The notes: generated by a model from the sequence alone, not told the origin. A stretch of 64,000 nucleotides of DNA from CAYTGR01 sp964437445 (GCA_964437445.1 CAYTGR010000004.1:77805-141804); one strand, 5' to 3'. Numbered from the stretch's first letter, positions 8,412 through 17,271 are shown. Numbers and translations are program-made.

Positions 8412-8987
8412 ATGCGACTGCGACGGATCGGCGGGCGAGCAGGAAGTTGGCGCAGGAGTGTACCACCCGCTGTGGTGCCGCCGGTCGTGCGAGCGGCGCT
8501 GGAACGGGCGCGCGACTTGGCGGCGCAAGGAGATTTCAGCGGCGCAGCCACGATCTACGCGCGGCTGGCTCAGGAAGCTTATGCCCGGGCGCGCCCCCGG
8601 CCCGGCGTGCAAATGGACCTGGCTGCCGGTTATAGCTGGTTGCAGGGGGGCGAGTTGGCGCAAGCGGCGGCGTACGCCCGTCACGCTTTGACTTTTTTGC
8701 TTCCTATGCGCCGACCGGGGCCGGCGTTGGCGCTGGTAGAGCAGATCGCCCAGGCCTGGTTGGCTCAAGGGAATCCGGCTGAGGCTCAACGGCTCCAAAC
8801 TGAAGTTGCAGCGTTGTTACAGAGCGCCAGTTTGCCGTTCGCCGTGCCGACCGCGGTGCCGGCTACGGCGCACTTGCCGGCGGCCTGTCCCTCTTGTGGT
8901 GCCCCCCTCCGGCCGGCGGAACTGGAATGGGTGGCAGCCGATCGGGCGGCCTGTGCCTACTGTGGCACCCTCATTCTCACGTCATAA
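8412..8987 (+). CDS. Helical repeat protein with C-terminal zinc ribbon
   Basis: The 191-residue product has a basic N-terminus and TPR-like helical pairs at about residues 25-135 (ALERARDLAAQGDFSGAATIYARLAQEAY, GELAQAAAYARHAL). A C-terminal CPSC...CAYC element could bind one zinc ion. No signal peptide is evident. SD AGGAGG (8401-8406) sits 5 bp before ATG 8412, which is why I prefer this start to GTG 8406. It follows the toast-rack-like lipoprotein by 22 bp and precedes the sensor kinase by 24 bp, so the three may be co-transcribed. I do not recognise a named family; a scaffolding or protein-binding role is a guess. Confidence 0.72.
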   Translation: MRLRRIGGRAGSWRRSVPPAVVPPVVRAALERARDLAAQGDFSGAATIYARLAQEAYARARPRPGVQMDLAAGYSWLQGGELAQAAAYARHALTFLLPMRRPGPALALVEQIAQAWLAQGNPAEAQRLQTEVAALLQSASLPFAVPTAVPATAHLPAACPSCGAPLRPAELEWVAADRAACAYCGTLILTS

Positions 8988-9011
8988 CCTTACTCACAGG
9001 CGCGGTAGGGT

Positions 9012-11396
9012 ATGGAGCTCCAGTTTATCTTTAACCTCCTCGGGACGTTGCCCGGCTCGCTGGCTTATCACTTGCTGATTTTTCTGGGCCTGCTGGCGGC
9101 GGCAGGGATCATCTGGACTGAGTGGCGGCAGACCCGTAATGCCGAGCTCTATCCCTACATCGTCGCCCTGAGCGGGACCATGACGCTCCAATTGCTTTGT
9201 GTGTTCCTGGCCCCTCTTCACGTCGCCGCCGATTCTGTGCTGGCAATTTTAACAGCGCCGTTGCTCTATGCGGCGGACCTGTTGTCCCTTCTGCTGCTCT
9301 TTTGGGCTTTCAGCACTCCGCTCTGGGCGACCCGTGGGCGCCGGGTCTTGATGGGATTGTTGGTGGGGTGGGGTATCCTTCTGGGGGGAATGGTCGCCTG
9401 GTGGTACACAATGGCCTTTTCCCTGCCGGTGACCTATAACCGCTCCGGGCAGATCACAATTTGGTATGGCCTCTCAGCCCTGGTGGGGGTGGCCGGTGCG
9501 GTGGCGATTTTGCGCCACCGCCGGGAGTCTGGCAGCCCGATGGCCGCGGTCGCGTTTGGGCTGACGGCTTTAGGGACAGCCGTGGGGGCCTTTGGCACCC
9601 TCGCGGCAGGACCAGACGTATCGCAGACCGCTGAGGGCCTGAGCCGTCTGGTAACCTTGGTGGGCTATCCCCTGTTCGCTGTGGCGCTGTATAACGCCAC
9701 CCTCAAGGACCTGATTGTTTACCGCCAGGAGCTACAGGCGATCAGCGAGCAGGCGCTGCGCCAAAGCCAGGAACTCCTCTTTTTGATTGAGGCCACGCGC
9801 TCCATTGGTGAATCTTTGGATTTGAGCGGCATGTTGGGACAGGTGGCGGAAAGTGTAGCGATGGCCTTGCAGGTAGATCGGGTGGCCATCTTCCTGGCGC
9901 CACCGGAGCCAGCGGAGACCCTGACGTTAGTGGCCAATTACCGGGTGCTGGGAAAGCGCTACAGCCCTTCCCGCGAAGTGGCGCTGCAAAGTTACCCGAT
10001 TTTAGCCTTTGCACTTCGCCAGCACCAGGTGGTCTTCGGCATCCACGAAGATTTTGGCCCCTTGCGGCCTCTTTTCGCGCTGTTAGAAGTGGAACGGGAA
10101 AGTCCGGTGTTGATTCAGCCGTTGGCCCGGCAGAAACAGACTTTGGGATTGTTGGTGTTATGTAATGATCACTCCGGTACGCCATTTAGTGCTGAACAGG
10201 AGGGTCTGATCACAACAATTGCCGTCCAGATTGCCGGGGCGGTGGATAACAGCCGCCTCTATCGGGCACTGGAAGCCAAGGCTCGCGAGCTGGCGCTTTT
10301 GCTCAAGGCGCGTGAGGAAGAGGTGCGCCGGCAGGAGGCCATCCTGGAAAGCATGGCAGAGGGCATCCTGGTCAGCGATGCGGACGGTCGCATCTTGCTG
10401 GTCAACGCGGCCGCCGAGACGATTTTGCAGACCGGTCGCCAGCGGCTAAAGGGCCGGCCGGTCGGCGAATTGTTCAAGCTATCAACGCTGGAAGGCTGGG
10501 ACGCCCAGGCGTTGACTGAGTTGAATCAACCCCTGCAGGCCGATTTTGACCTGCACGAGCGCCGGCTACGGATCCACGCTGCACCGGTGCAGATGAAAGA
10601 CGGCACCCGTTTGGGGGTGGTCGCCATTTTGCAAGACATCACCCGTGAAAGTCTGGCCGAGGCCGCCAAGCGTGAGTTTATCGCCAGCATTTCCCACGAG
10701 CTGCGTACTCCCCTGACCGCGATCAAAGGCTACGCCGAGCTGATGTTGTTTGGCATGGCCGGCAAAGTGCACCCGGTACATGGCCAGTTCCTCAGTGTGA
10801 TCCGGGAGAACACCGTGCGGATGACCTCGCTCTCCGACAACCTGATCTCGGTAGCCGAGCTGGAGCGGGGACAACTGGGGCTGGCCTACCAATGGGTGCC
10901 CATTCCGCCGCTGGTGGAAGAGGTGCTGGGGCGCTACAAAGAGCGCATTGCCGAGCATCAACTGCAGCTCACGGTGGATCTCGCGCCGGACCTGCCGTCG
11001 GTGGAAGTGGATCCGCATCGGGTGAAGCTGGTACTTGATAATCTGGTGAACAACGCGGTCAGGTTTACCTATCCTGGCGGCGCTCTGGTGGTAGGCAGCC
11101 GGCCGATTCAGGATGAATTGGGCCAACCGGGCTACGTCTCGTTATGGGTCTCCGATACCGGGGTGGGGATTCCCCTTGATGAACAGCCACGCATCTGGGA
11201 GCGTTTCTACCGGGTGGATAATCCCCTCAGTCTGGAGGCCGGCGGGTTGGGGGTGGGGTTGACCATTGCCAAAGCACTGGTAGAGGCGCACGGCGGGCGG
11301 ATCTGGGTGGACAGTTCCCCAGGTCAAGGGAGCACCTTTACGGCGCTGTTGCCGGTTCGCCGCCGCCACCCGTTAGATGAGCCGAGGGGGGCCTGA
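9012..11396 (+). CDS. Membrane sensor histidine kinase (7TM-GAF-PAS-HisKA-HATPase)
   Basis: The 794-residue protein begins with about seven hydrophobic segments (residues 5-235) of the kind found in 7TM histidine-kinase sensors. A GAF-like region follows (LDLSGMLGQVAESVAMALQVDRVAIFL), then a PAS domain (ILESMAEGILVSDADGRILLVN). The dimerisation/phosphoacceptor helix SHELRTPLTAIKGY has the phosphorylated residue His562. The ATPase domain has the N box NNAVRFTYPGG, G1 DTGVGIP and G2 GGLGVGLTIAK. It would autophosphorylate in response to an unknown signal. No response regulator is adjacent, so it is an orphan kinase in this window. Its stop overlaps the start of the DUF192 gene by one base (TGATG), pointing to coupled translation. 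Confidence 0.93.
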   Translation: MELQFIFNLLGTLPGSLAYHLLIFLGLLAAAGIIWTEWRQTRNAELYPYIVALSGTMTLQLLCVFLAPLHVAADSVLAILTAPLLYAADLLSLLLLFWAFSTPLWATRGRRVLMGLLVGWGILLGGMVAWWYTMAFSLPVTYNRSGQITIWYGLSALVGVAGAVAILRHRRESGSPMAAVAFGLTALGTAVGAFGTLAAGPDVSQTAEGLSRLVTLVGYPLFAVALYNATLKDLIVYRQELQAISEQALRQSQELLFLIEATRSIGESLDLSGMLGQVAESVAMALQVDRVAIFLAPPEPAETLTLVANYRVLGKRYSPSREVALQSYPILAFALRQHQVVFGIHEDFGPLRPLFALLEVERESPVLIQPLARQKQTLGLLVLCNDHSGTPFSAEQEGLITTIAVQIAGAVDNSRLYRALEAKARELALLLKAREEEVRRQEAILESMAEGILVSDADGRILLVNAAAETILQTGRQRLKGRPVGELFKLSTLEGWDAQALTELNQPLQADFDLHERRLRIHAAPVQMKDGTRLGVVAILQDITRESLAEAAKREFIASISHELRTPLTAIKGYAELMLFGMAGKVHPVHGQFLSVIRENTVRMTSLSDNLISVAELERGQLGLAYQWVPIPPLVEEVLGRYKERIAEHQLQLTVDLAPDLPSVEVDPHRVKLVLDNLVNNAVRFTYPGGALVVGSRPIQDELGQPGYVSLWVSDTGVGIPLDEQPRIWERFYRVDNPLSLEAGGLGVGLTIAKALVEAHGGRIWVDSSPGQGSTFTALLPVRRRHPLDEPRGA

Positions 11397-11770
11397 TGGG
11401 ATCGCAGGGAAAAGTGGTGCGGTTGCGTCGTCGTGATGGCTCGCTGGTCCCGCTGCAGGCCCGGCGCTGCGCGACTTTCTTTTGCCGGCTGCGCGGGCTC
11501 ACTTTCCGGCGGAGCCTGGCTCCTGACGAGGGGCTGTTGTTTGTGGAGGCGACAGAGAGCCGGTGGGGGACGGCGATTCATATGTTTTTCGTTTTCTTCC
11601 CCATCGGCGTGCTTTGGCTGGCGACCGATGGTACCGTGGTGGATGCGGTACTGGCGCGTCCCTTTCGGCCTTTCTACGCCCCTCGGGCCCCGGCGCGCTA
11701 TTACCTGGAAGGTCCGCCGGCGCTGCTGGAATGGGTTCAGATCGGCGAACGGTTGACGTTGGAAGGATAA
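11396..11770 (+). CDS. DUF192 family protein
   Basis: The 124-residue product has the hallmarks of DUF192: a CxFFCRLRGLTFRRSL-type N-terminal block, the IHMFFVFFPIGVLWLATDGTVVD core and the later ARYYLEGPPALLEW segment. The family is small, beta-rich and of unknown molecular function; many members are secreted, but this one has no signal peptide. The start ATG overlaps the stop of the upstream sensor kinase by one base. Whether it works with the kinase is not shown by the sequence beyond this coupling. Confidence 0.82.
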   Translation: MGSQGKVVRLRRRDGSLVPLQARRCATFFCRLRGLTFRRSLAPDEGLLFVEATESRWGTAIHMFFVFFPIGVLWLATDGTVVDAVLARPFRPFYAPRAPARYYLEGPPALLEWVQIGERLTLEG

Positions 11771-11771
11771 T

Positions 11772-11800
11772 TTTGCATTTCTGCGTTCCGGTTTTATAAT
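11772..11800 (+). promoter_or_regulatory. Promoter for the LysM-M23 gene
   Basis: A consensus TATAAT at 11795-11800 has TTTGCA at 11772-11777 as the best -35 (17-bp spacer). The start codon at 11864 leaves a 5' leader of about 55 nt. Confidence 0.5.
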
Positions 11801-11863
11801 CATTAAGTTCATTTGCCTTTTTCTAATTTATTTTATCTACTTCATCATGAGCAGAGGGTTCTT

Positions 11864-13282
11864 ATGCGGCGCTTGGTTCTGCTTCTGTTAATGCTGGGAT
11901 TAGGACTTGGATTATGGCTACCGACAGGATCGGTTCAGGCGCAGGGGGAAGTGCCGCCGGAAGAGGTGGAATCGCCCCTGCACATTGTGGCTCCGGGCGA
12001 GACCCTTTTCTCCATTGCACGCCGCTATGGCGTGGATCTGGCAACCCTGGCCCGCGTCAACAATATCCCCGATCCCCGGCAGGTCTACGCCGGGCAGCGT
12101 TTGCGCCTGCCCTTAGCGCCGGCCGCTTTGGATACCAGTGCCTGGCAGGAACACCCCGTGACCCTGGGTGAGGACTTCTCTTTGCTGGCGCAGGTCGGGC
12201 AGATTCCCTGGGAGAAGGCGGCACTTGCCAATTCATTGTTAAACCCGAGCCAGCTCCTGGTGGGGCAGACCGTGCGGCTGCCGGCGGCGACGCCGGTCCA
12301 CCTCCTTGTGGCCGAACCCAATGAGACTCGCCTGACGACGGCGATCCGGCAAGGGGTCCCTTTCTGGGAGGTCGTGCGCCTCAACCCGGAGCCGCTCTAT
12401 GCCGGGCGACCGGTAGTGCTGCCGGGGAAAGCTACTTCCGCCTTTGTGCCCTACCCGCTGGTATCGCTCGCGCTCTCACAGCAACCATTGCCTCGGGGGC
12501 AGACCGGGGTGCTGGCTGTGGAGACCGCTGTTCCCGCCTCCTGTGACTTAACCTATCTGGATCAAAACATCCCCTGCTACGCCCAGGATGCGACCCATCT
12601 TTACGTTTTGCTGGGGTTCTCGCCCATGCTGGACCCCGGCCGCTATGAGGCGTCCCTGCGGCTGCAATCCGCCGCCGGGGACGTGGCATTGACGTTACCG
12701 CTGGTGATTTCCGCCGGGCGCTTCGGATTTGAGCGCATTGACTTACCGGCCAATCTGCAGAACTTGCTGGATCCGGCGTTGATTCAGGCGGAGGCCGATA
12801 AGATGGCTTACCTGTCAGGAGTGCGCACTCCCCAACGGTATTGGCAACTGCCATTTCCGCTGCCGGTACAGGCCGCGGTCTCCTCTTACTTCGGCTCGCG
12901 GCGCTCCTATGGTGGCGCCTACTCCAGCTACCATGCGGGGGTAGATCTGCGTGCCGGTACCGGGGTGCGCGTGCGCGCGCCGGCGGCCGGGGTGGTCGTG
13001 CTGGCGGAGCCGTTGGCGGTGCGTGGCAACGCCGTGATGGTGGATCACGGCTGGGGGGTGTTGACCGGTTACTGGCATCTTTCGCGGATTGATGTCAAGG
13101 TGGGGCAGCGGGTCTCTGCCGGGGATGTGTTGGGCCTGGTGGGCAACACCGGGCGTTCTACGGGAGCCCATTTGCACTGGGAATTCTGGGTCAACGGCGT
13201 GGCGGTGGACCCGCTGGAATGGTTGACTCCCTTCTACACCCTCCCTGAACCGGTGCAGCCCATCCCGGCGGGAGTAGAGTAA
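11864..13282 (+). CDS. Secreted LysM-M23 peptidoglycan peptidase
   Basis: The 472-residue product starts with a signal peptide (MRRLVLLLLMLGLGLGLWLP...SVQAQG). A clear LysM domain follows (HIVAPGETLFSIARRYGVDLATLARVNNI), then two diverged LysM-like segments ending VGQTVRLP and AGRPVVLP. A central beta domain precedes an M23 metallopeptidase domain with zinc ligands in HAGVD and HLHWE and the GxxVxAPAAGVVV core. Such enzymes cut peptide cross-links in peptidoglycan, or bind it as amidase activators when ligands are lost; here the ligands are present. ATG 11864 is chosen because it begins the signal peptide and has AGAGGG 5 bp before; an upstream in-frame ATG at 11813 adds 17 residues without an SD. 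BirA follows after 3 bp. Confidence 0.9.
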   Translation: MRRLVLLLLMLGLGLGLWLPTGSVQAQGEVPPEEVESPLHIVAPGETLFSIARRYGVDLATLARVNNIPDPRQVYAGQRLRLPLAPAALDTSAWQEHPVTLGEDFSLLAQVGQIPWEKAALANSLLNPSQLLVGQTVRLPAATPVHLLVAEPNETRLTTAIRQGVPFWEVVRLNPEPLYAGRPVVLPGKATSAFVPYPLVSLALSQQPLPRGQTGVLAVETAVPASCDLTYLDQNIPCYAQDATHLYVLLGFSPMLDPGRYEASLRLQSAAGDVALTLPLVISAGRFGFERIDLPANLQNLLDPALIQAEADKMAYLSGVRTPQRYWQLPFPLPVQAAVSSYFGSRRSYGGAYSSYHAGVDLRAGTGVRVRAPAAGVVVLAEPLAVRGNAVMVDHGWGVLTGYWHLSRIDVKVGQRVSAGDVLGLVGNTGRSTGAHLHWEFWVNGVAVDPLEWLTPFYTLPEPVQPIPAGVE

Positions 13283-13285
13283 CCG

Positions 13286-14086
13286 ATGCCTGTTGCCTTG
13301 CTGGCAGCCTACCGTCGCTCAACCGGCTGGTTGGGCGCCACGGTGCTCTATGAGGCGCAGACCGCTTCCACCAATGACTTGCTCTGGCGGGCCGGGGAAG
13401 CTGGGGCTGCGGAGGGGGTGCTGGCTCTGACCGAGGAACAGACGGCCGGGCGGGGGCGGTTGGGACGCCGTTGGGCGGCGCCGCCGGGCACCTGTCTTCT
13501 GTGGTCGCTGCTCTTCCGCCCGCCGGCGCCGTTTGCCTGGAGCGCGGCCCGGACGACGATGCTCTGTGGTCTGGCGTTGTGGGAGGCTGTGACTGAGGTC
13601 GCCGAGGTGCCGGTGGCGCTTAAATGGCCTAACGATCTGATCGTGGAGCGTGACGGCGGCTGGTGGAAGGTGGCCGGCATGCTCAGCGAAGTGGGGTTGG
13701 CCGGTGATCAGCCGGCGTTCCTGGTGGTGGGGATCGGTTTGAACGTGAACGTTCCCCCGGCTGCGCTGGCGGCGCTCGCGCCCAACGCCACCAGTTTACT
13801 GGCCGAGCGCGGGCAGCCGGTGGACCGGGCCGCGTTGTTAGACAGTTTCCTGGCCCGTGCCGAGGCCCGCTATGAGGCCTTGCGTGCCGGTAGCGATCCC
13901 TGGCCGGCCTGGGCAGCCCGGCTGGCCTGGCTCGGACAGCCGGTGCAGGTGCAAACCCCAACCGCTTTGGTTACGGGTATTATGGAGGGGGTAGACGCTG
14001 AGGGCGGATTGCAACTCCGGCTCCCGGATGGCTCCCTGGCCGGCTTCCCGGTTGGCGATGTGACGGTGCGAAAAGCGATTGCCTGA
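13286..14086 (+). CDS. birA: Biotin--[acetyl-CoA carboxylase] ligase, monofunctional
   Basis: The 266-residue enzyme attaches biotin to the carboxyl carrier protein through biotinyl-AMP. The signature ASTNDLLWRAGEAGA is followed by the nucleotide loop EEQTAGRGRLGRRWAAPPGT, then KWPNDLIV and GIGLNVNVP. The C-terminal domain (VTGIMEGVDAEGGLQLRLPDGSLAGFPVGDV) is the usual SH3-like cap. It lacks the N-terminal winged helix of bifunctional BirA, so it should not repress transcription by itself. It starts 3 bp after the LysM-M23 gene and probably shares its transcript. Confidence 0.93.
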   Translation: MPVALLAAYRRSTGWLGATVLYEAQTASTNDLLWRAGEAGAAEGVLALTEEQTAGRGRLGRRWAAPPGTCLLWSLLFRPPAPFAWSAARTTMLCGLALWEAVTEVAEVPVALKWPNDLIVERDGGWWKVAGMLSEVGLAGDQPAFLVVGIGLNVNVPPAALAALAPNATSLLAERGQPVDRAALLDSFLARAEARYEALRAGSDPWPAWAARLAWLGQPVQVQTPTALVTGIMEGVDAEGGLQLRLPDGSLAGFPVGDVTVRKAIA

Positions 14087-14146
14087 CCTGCGCCCTTTTG
14101 ATCTTGTGACGCAGCGCCTATTTTCTGATGTGAGGAGCTTGATCCT

Positions 14147-14875
14147 GTGCGCTATTTGATTGTTTCTGACATTCACGGTAACCTGCCGGCCTTTCAAATG
14201 GTGCTCGCTGAAGCACGTCCGTTTGATGCCATCTGGTGTCTGGGCGATCTGGTGGGGTATGGCCCCAATCCTGATGAGTGCGTCAACCGGTTGCGGGAGT
14301 TCCCTCACGTTTGCGTGGCGGGAAATCACGATTGGGGGTCGATTGGCCGGGCCGATCCGTTCATTTTCAACAATGAGGCCCGGCTGGCATTGGCCTGGAC
14401 CCGCTCGGAGCTGGCGTTTGAGAGCCTGCGGTATCTGGCTGACCTGCCGACCATTGTTCAGATGGAAGGCATGTTGATGGCGCACGGTAGCCCCCGCGAA
14501 CCGATCTGGGAATATCTGCTGGATGTGGAGACGGCGCGGGCCGGTTTCAACGCAGCCGATTTCACGATTGCCATGGTGGGGCACACCCACATCCCCCTGA
14601 TTTTTGAATGGATTGAGGAACCGCGCAGCATCCGGCTCCTGTTGCCAGATTGGGACACCCCCCTTCCATTGGAAGGGCGGCGATTGATTCTGAACCCGGG
14701 CAGCGTGGGCCAGCCGCGCGATGGTGATCCACGGGCAGCCTACGCCATTCTGGACACGGAAGCGGGCACCTGGGAGGCCCGGCGGGTGGCCTATCCGGTG
14801 GAAATCACCCAGGAGCGGATGCGGGCCCGCGGGTTGCCTCAGCGGTTGATTGACCGCCTGGAGTTGGGACGGTAA
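14147..14875 (+). CDS. YfcE-type metallophosphoesterase
   Basis: The 242-residue protein has all calcineurin-like phosphoesterase motifs in order: SDIHGN, GDLVGYGPNPDEC, GNHDW, GHTHIP and NPGSVGQPRDGDPRAAYAILD. These place two metal ions for phosphodiester or phosphomonoester hydrolysis; the substrate cannot be read from sequence. The start is GTG 14147, with GAGGAG 9 bp upstream. No ATG-based start preserves the SDIHGN motif near the N-terminus. A hairpin terminator follows the stop by 9 bp, so this is the last gene of its unit. Confidence 0.88.
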   Translation: MRYLIVSDIHGNLPAFQMVLAEARPFDAIWCLGDLVGYGPNPDECVNRLREFPHVCVAGNHDWGSIGRADPFIFNNEARLALAWTRSELAFESLRYLADLPTIVQMEGMLMAHGSPREPIWEYLLDVETARAGFNAADFTIAMVGHTHIPLIFEWIEEPRSIRLLLPDWDTPLPLEGRRLILNPGSVGQPRDGDPRAAYAILDTEAGTWEARRVAYPVEITQERMRARGLPQRLIDRLELGR

Positions 14876-14884
14876 GGGGTTGAG

Positions 14885-14914
14885 ACCGGGCGCCGATAGG
14901 GGGCCCGGTTTTTT
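14885..14914 (+). terminator. Rho-independent terminator after phosphoesterase gene
   Basis: ACCGGGC (14885-14891) and GCCCGGT (14903-14909) form a 7-bp GC stem, followed by six T residues. It closes the unit that ends with the phosphoesterase gene. Confidence 0.8.
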
Positions 14915-15280
14915 GTGCCGGCGCGGGTTTGGGAACTTATGGCCGTGTGCTAACGTCTGAGTCACAAGGTTGGAGTCTTATTTTTCGGAGGAATTCACCN
15001 NNNNNNNNNNNNNNNNNNNNNNNNNNNNNNNNNNNNNNNNNNNNNNNNNNNNNNNNNNNNNNNNNNNNNNNNNNNNNNNNNNNNNNNNNNNNNNNNNNNG
15101 TGTGCTAACGTCTGAGTCACAAGGTTGGAGTCTTATTTTTCGGAGGAATTCACCGTGGCCTGGCGTTCACCAGCCATGGGATGAAAATGTGAGCGGTGAG
15201 CAGGAAACAGGAACTTCTATCACTGCTCTCTGCTCACTCCTTAACTGGTTTCTATTTTCAAGGGAGGGAGGGATGAGACG
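14915..15280. other. Gene-free stretch with scaffold gap and duplicated ends
   Basis: One hundred Ns (15000-15099) are flanked by identical 55-bp sequences (14945-14999 and 15100-15154), so one copy is probably artificial. Each copy contains CGGAGGAATTCACC, an SD-like string with no ORF behind it. The remainder, 15155-15280, holds the heptamer repeat at 15189-15241 and the SD of the next gene. I see no other gene. Confidence 0.75.
15189..15241 (+). repeat. Degenerate heptamer tandem repeats
   Basis: Two consecutive blocks keep a strict 7-bp period: GTGAGCG, GTGAGCA, GGAAACA, GGAACTT, then CACTGCT, CTCTGCT, CACTCCT. The second block is roughly the reverse complement of the first, so the pair can also fold. 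Confidence 0.5.
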
Positions 15281-16183
15281 ATGAAGCGTTGGTTGGGATT
15301 AGGGTTGGTCGTGATTTTGTTGCTGGTTGGTTGCGCCGCCAGGGAGGCGCGGCAGCCGGCCGCTAACACCGGAGCTCCGGCGGATGAGCGCAGCTTTGCG
15401 GAGGGCGGTGCTGCCGTGGGCAAATCGGAGGCGTCCGGCACCGGTGACCTGGAGCGCATGGTGATCCGTAACGCCAGCCTGGACTTGATTGTCAAAGACA
15501 CACTCCAGACTCAAACGCAGATCGAGAAACTGGTGGATGAGTGGGAGGGCTACATTCTTTCCGCCGAGAGCTATAACTACGGCGAGGGCCAGGTGACTAT
15601 CAACCTGACCTTGCGCGTCCCGGCTGAGAAATTCAACGATGCTATGGCGCAACTCCGGGCGCTGGCGACCGAAGTGCGGCACGAGTCGGTCTCCAGCCAG
15701 GATGTAACCCAGGAGTACGTGGACCTGGAATCGCGCCTGCGGGCATTGGAAGCCAAGGCCAAACAGCTGGAGCAGTTTATGAAGGAAGCCCAGGACACCG
15801 ATGCGGTCCTGAAAGTCTACGAGCAGCTGAGCGCCACCCTGGCCGAGATTGAGCAGGTCAAAGGGCGGATGCAGTATCTGGAGAATTCGGTAGCGCTGGC
15901 AACGATTACGCTCTCACTGACGCCGGATGTGCTGGCGCAGCCGGTGGTGCTGCCTGGCTGGCATCCCTCGGAGACGGTCAAAGGTGCTTTTAAGGCGTTG
16001 GTCGGCACATACCAGTTTTTGCTTGACGCGCTGATCTGGATCGTCATCTACGCCGTGCCCGTCTTGGGGGCCATCGGCCTGGTCGTTTACGGGGTGATCC
16101 GGTTGCTGCGGCGCATTTTCCGCCGCAAGCCGCAGCCGGCTCCGGCTCCGACTAAGGAACCCCCGACGCCGCCCCAGGCATAA
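15281..16183 (+). CDS. DUF4349 lipoprotein with C-terminal membrane anchor
   Basis: The 300-residue protein has a lipoprotein signal (lipobox LLVGC) and a low-complexity linker. The DUF4349 domain follows at about residues 65-225: RMVIRNASLDLIVKD, a beta segment, then a long coiled coil LESRLRALEAKAKQLEQFMKEAQDTDAVLKVYEQLSATLAEIEQVKGRM. A transmembrane helix at about 245-275 leads to a basic, Pro-rich cytoplasmic tail. The family is common in bacterial envelopes; function is not established. A lipid anchor and a transmembrane helix in one protein would tether the domain at both ends. SD-rich GGGAGGGAGGG lies about 10 bp before the ATG, and a strong terminator follows. Confidence 0.85.
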   Translation: MKRWLGLGLVVILLLVGCAAREARQPAANTGAPADERSFAEGGAAVGKSEASGTGDLERMVIRNASLDLIVKDTLQTQTQIEKLVDEWEGYILSAESYNYGEGQVTINLTLRVPAEKFNDAMAQLRALATEVRHESVSSQDVTQEYVDLESRLRALEAKAKQLEQFMKEAQDTDAVLKVYEQLSATLAEIEQVKGRMQYLENSVALATITLSLTPDVLAQPVVLPGWHPSETVKGAFKALVGTYQFLLDALIWIVIYAVPVLGAIGLVVYGVIRLLRRIFRRKPQPAPAPTKEPPTPPQA

Positions 16184-16189
16184 TTTTGT

Positions 16190-16238
16190 GGAACACGGAT
16201 CACCCAGAGCTTCTGGGTGGATCCGTGTTCCATTTTTT
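16190..16238 (+). terminator. Strong terminator between convergent genes
   Basis: A stem of about 19 bp with one bulged C (16190-16208 with 16212-16231) is followed by ATTTTTT. It ends the DUF4349 transcript. The T-run is missing on the minus side, so termination of the convergent gene there is less certain. Confidence 0.85.
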
Positions 16239-16265
16239 GCTCCTGCCCATTTCCCGCCGTCTTTT

Positions 16266-17156
16266 TTACTTTCTGCGCCAGAGGAGCTGGTTGGCTTCCA
16301 GGCAGATTTCGGCCTCACCGGCCCGTTGGAGCGAGGTGAGGGCCGCGTGGATGGTGGTGAGCGCCAGCAGGTAGAACTGGGGGGCAGGGAAGATCTCGCC
16401 GTAGGTGGTGGCCACCGCGCGGAGCAGGGCGGGCGGCTCCTGGGGCGTGACGAGCGCTTCCCACACCCGCGCGCGGATCTCGTGCAGACGGGCTGCGTTG
16501 GCGGCGGCCAGGGGACCGGGGTCGGCGAGTGGCTCGCCGTGACCGGGCACCGTCCGGGCGTATCCGAGGGTGGGGAGGCGGGCAAGCGTCTCCAGCGCGG
16601 CGTCCAGATCGGCGCAAAAGAGGATCGGGTGCCGCTCCAGCGTCTCCGGGGGAAAGAGCGCGTCGCCGCAGTAGAGCGTCGCCCCGCTGGCGATGCCGAC
16701 CTGTTCCGGGGCGTGGCCCGGCAGTGGAACAATTTCCACCTGGAGCCCGTCGTAATGCTGGGAACCGGGCCTGAGCAGGCCGGCGACCGGCGCGGGTGGG
16801 GCCAGCGTGAACTTCCCGCGCAGTTCGGCGATGGGGGCGGCGCCACCGTAGAGAAAAAGCGGCTCCAGGATGGGGTAGGTGACGAAGGCGGCTTCCAGCG
16901 GGGGCGCATAGATGGGAAGGCCCCGTTCCGCCAGCCAGGCGGCTCCGCCGAAGTGATCAGCGTGCGCGTGAGTGATGAGCGCGGCCACCGGCCGGGCTCC
17001 TTTTTCTTCCACGGTGCGGAAGGCCTTGCGCGCGGTATCCTTGTCCAGGCCGGTGTCTACCAGCAGGGCTTTTCCTTCATGGATAATGAGGCCGAGGTTG
17101 GAGCCGCCGAGCAGGGCGTAAGTGCCGTTGCCAAGGTCGTGTAATGAGGTGACCAT
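16266..17156 (-). CDS. Metallo-beta-lactamase-fold hydrolase
   Basis: The 296-residue protein has the MBL-fold metal motif THAHADHFGG, with an upstream Asp in LLVDTGL and a later His in PLPGHAPEQVG. These supply the dinuclear zinc site of the superfamily. A further PGHGEPL motif and a C-terminal helical region (about 215-296) resemble glyoxalase II-like or RNase-unrelated hydrolases rather than true beta-lactamases. The substrate is unknown. ATG 17156 is preferred to an upstream ATG at 17267 because AGGAGG lies 4 bp before it and homology begins there; the extra 37 residues are not domain-like. It is divergent from the DUF333-type lipoprotein gene and convergent with the DUF4349 gene. Confidence 0.85.
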   Translation of the reverse strand: MVTSLHDLGNGTYALLGGSNLGLIIHEGKALLVDTGLDKDTARKAFRTVEEKGARPVAALITHAHADHFGGAAWLAERGLPIYAPPLEAAFVTYPILEPLFLYGGAAPIAELRGKFTLAPPAPVAGLLRPGSQHYDGLQVEIVPLPGHAPEQVGIASGATLYCGDALFPPETLERHPILFCADLDAALETLARLPTLGYARTVPGHGEPLADPGPLAAANAARLHEIRARVWEALVTPQEPPALLRAVATTYGEIFPAPQFYLLALTTIHAALTSLQRAGEAEICLEANQLLWRRK

Positions 17157-17205
17157 CGTGCCTCCTGTGTGAAGATCGGTGGGCCAGGGGGATGTTTGTA
17201 GATAG

Positions 17206-17233
17206 TTGCCCACCAGCCACATGCAAGTATAGC
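17206..17233 (+). promoter_or_regulatory. Possible promoter for the DUF333-type lipoprotein gene
   Basis: TTGCCC and TATAGC are separated by 16 bp. Agreement with consensus is partial (4 of 6 at each box), so this is tentative. Confidence 0.35.
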
Positions 17234-17239
17234 ATAAAA

Positions 17240-17271
17240 TGACCCGACAGTGGCATCTGTCGGTCATATTT
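17240..17271 (+). promoter_or_regulatory. Hairpin with T-run in the 5' leader
   Basis: TGACCCGACAG and CTGTCGGTCA pair with one bulged C across a 6-nt loop, and ATATTTTT follows. It lies directly before the SD AAAGGAG of the lipoprotein gene. It may terminate read-through, act as an attenuator or stabilise the mRNA 5' end. Confidence 0.45.

Noticed and set aside
11813..11863. Upstream start of the LysM-M23 gene
   Set aside because: No SD, and it would bury the signal peptide behind 17 residues.
16266..17156. True beta-lactamase for antibiotic resistance
   Set aside because: Only the fold motif is present; the C-terminal part and context point to a housekeeping hydrolase.
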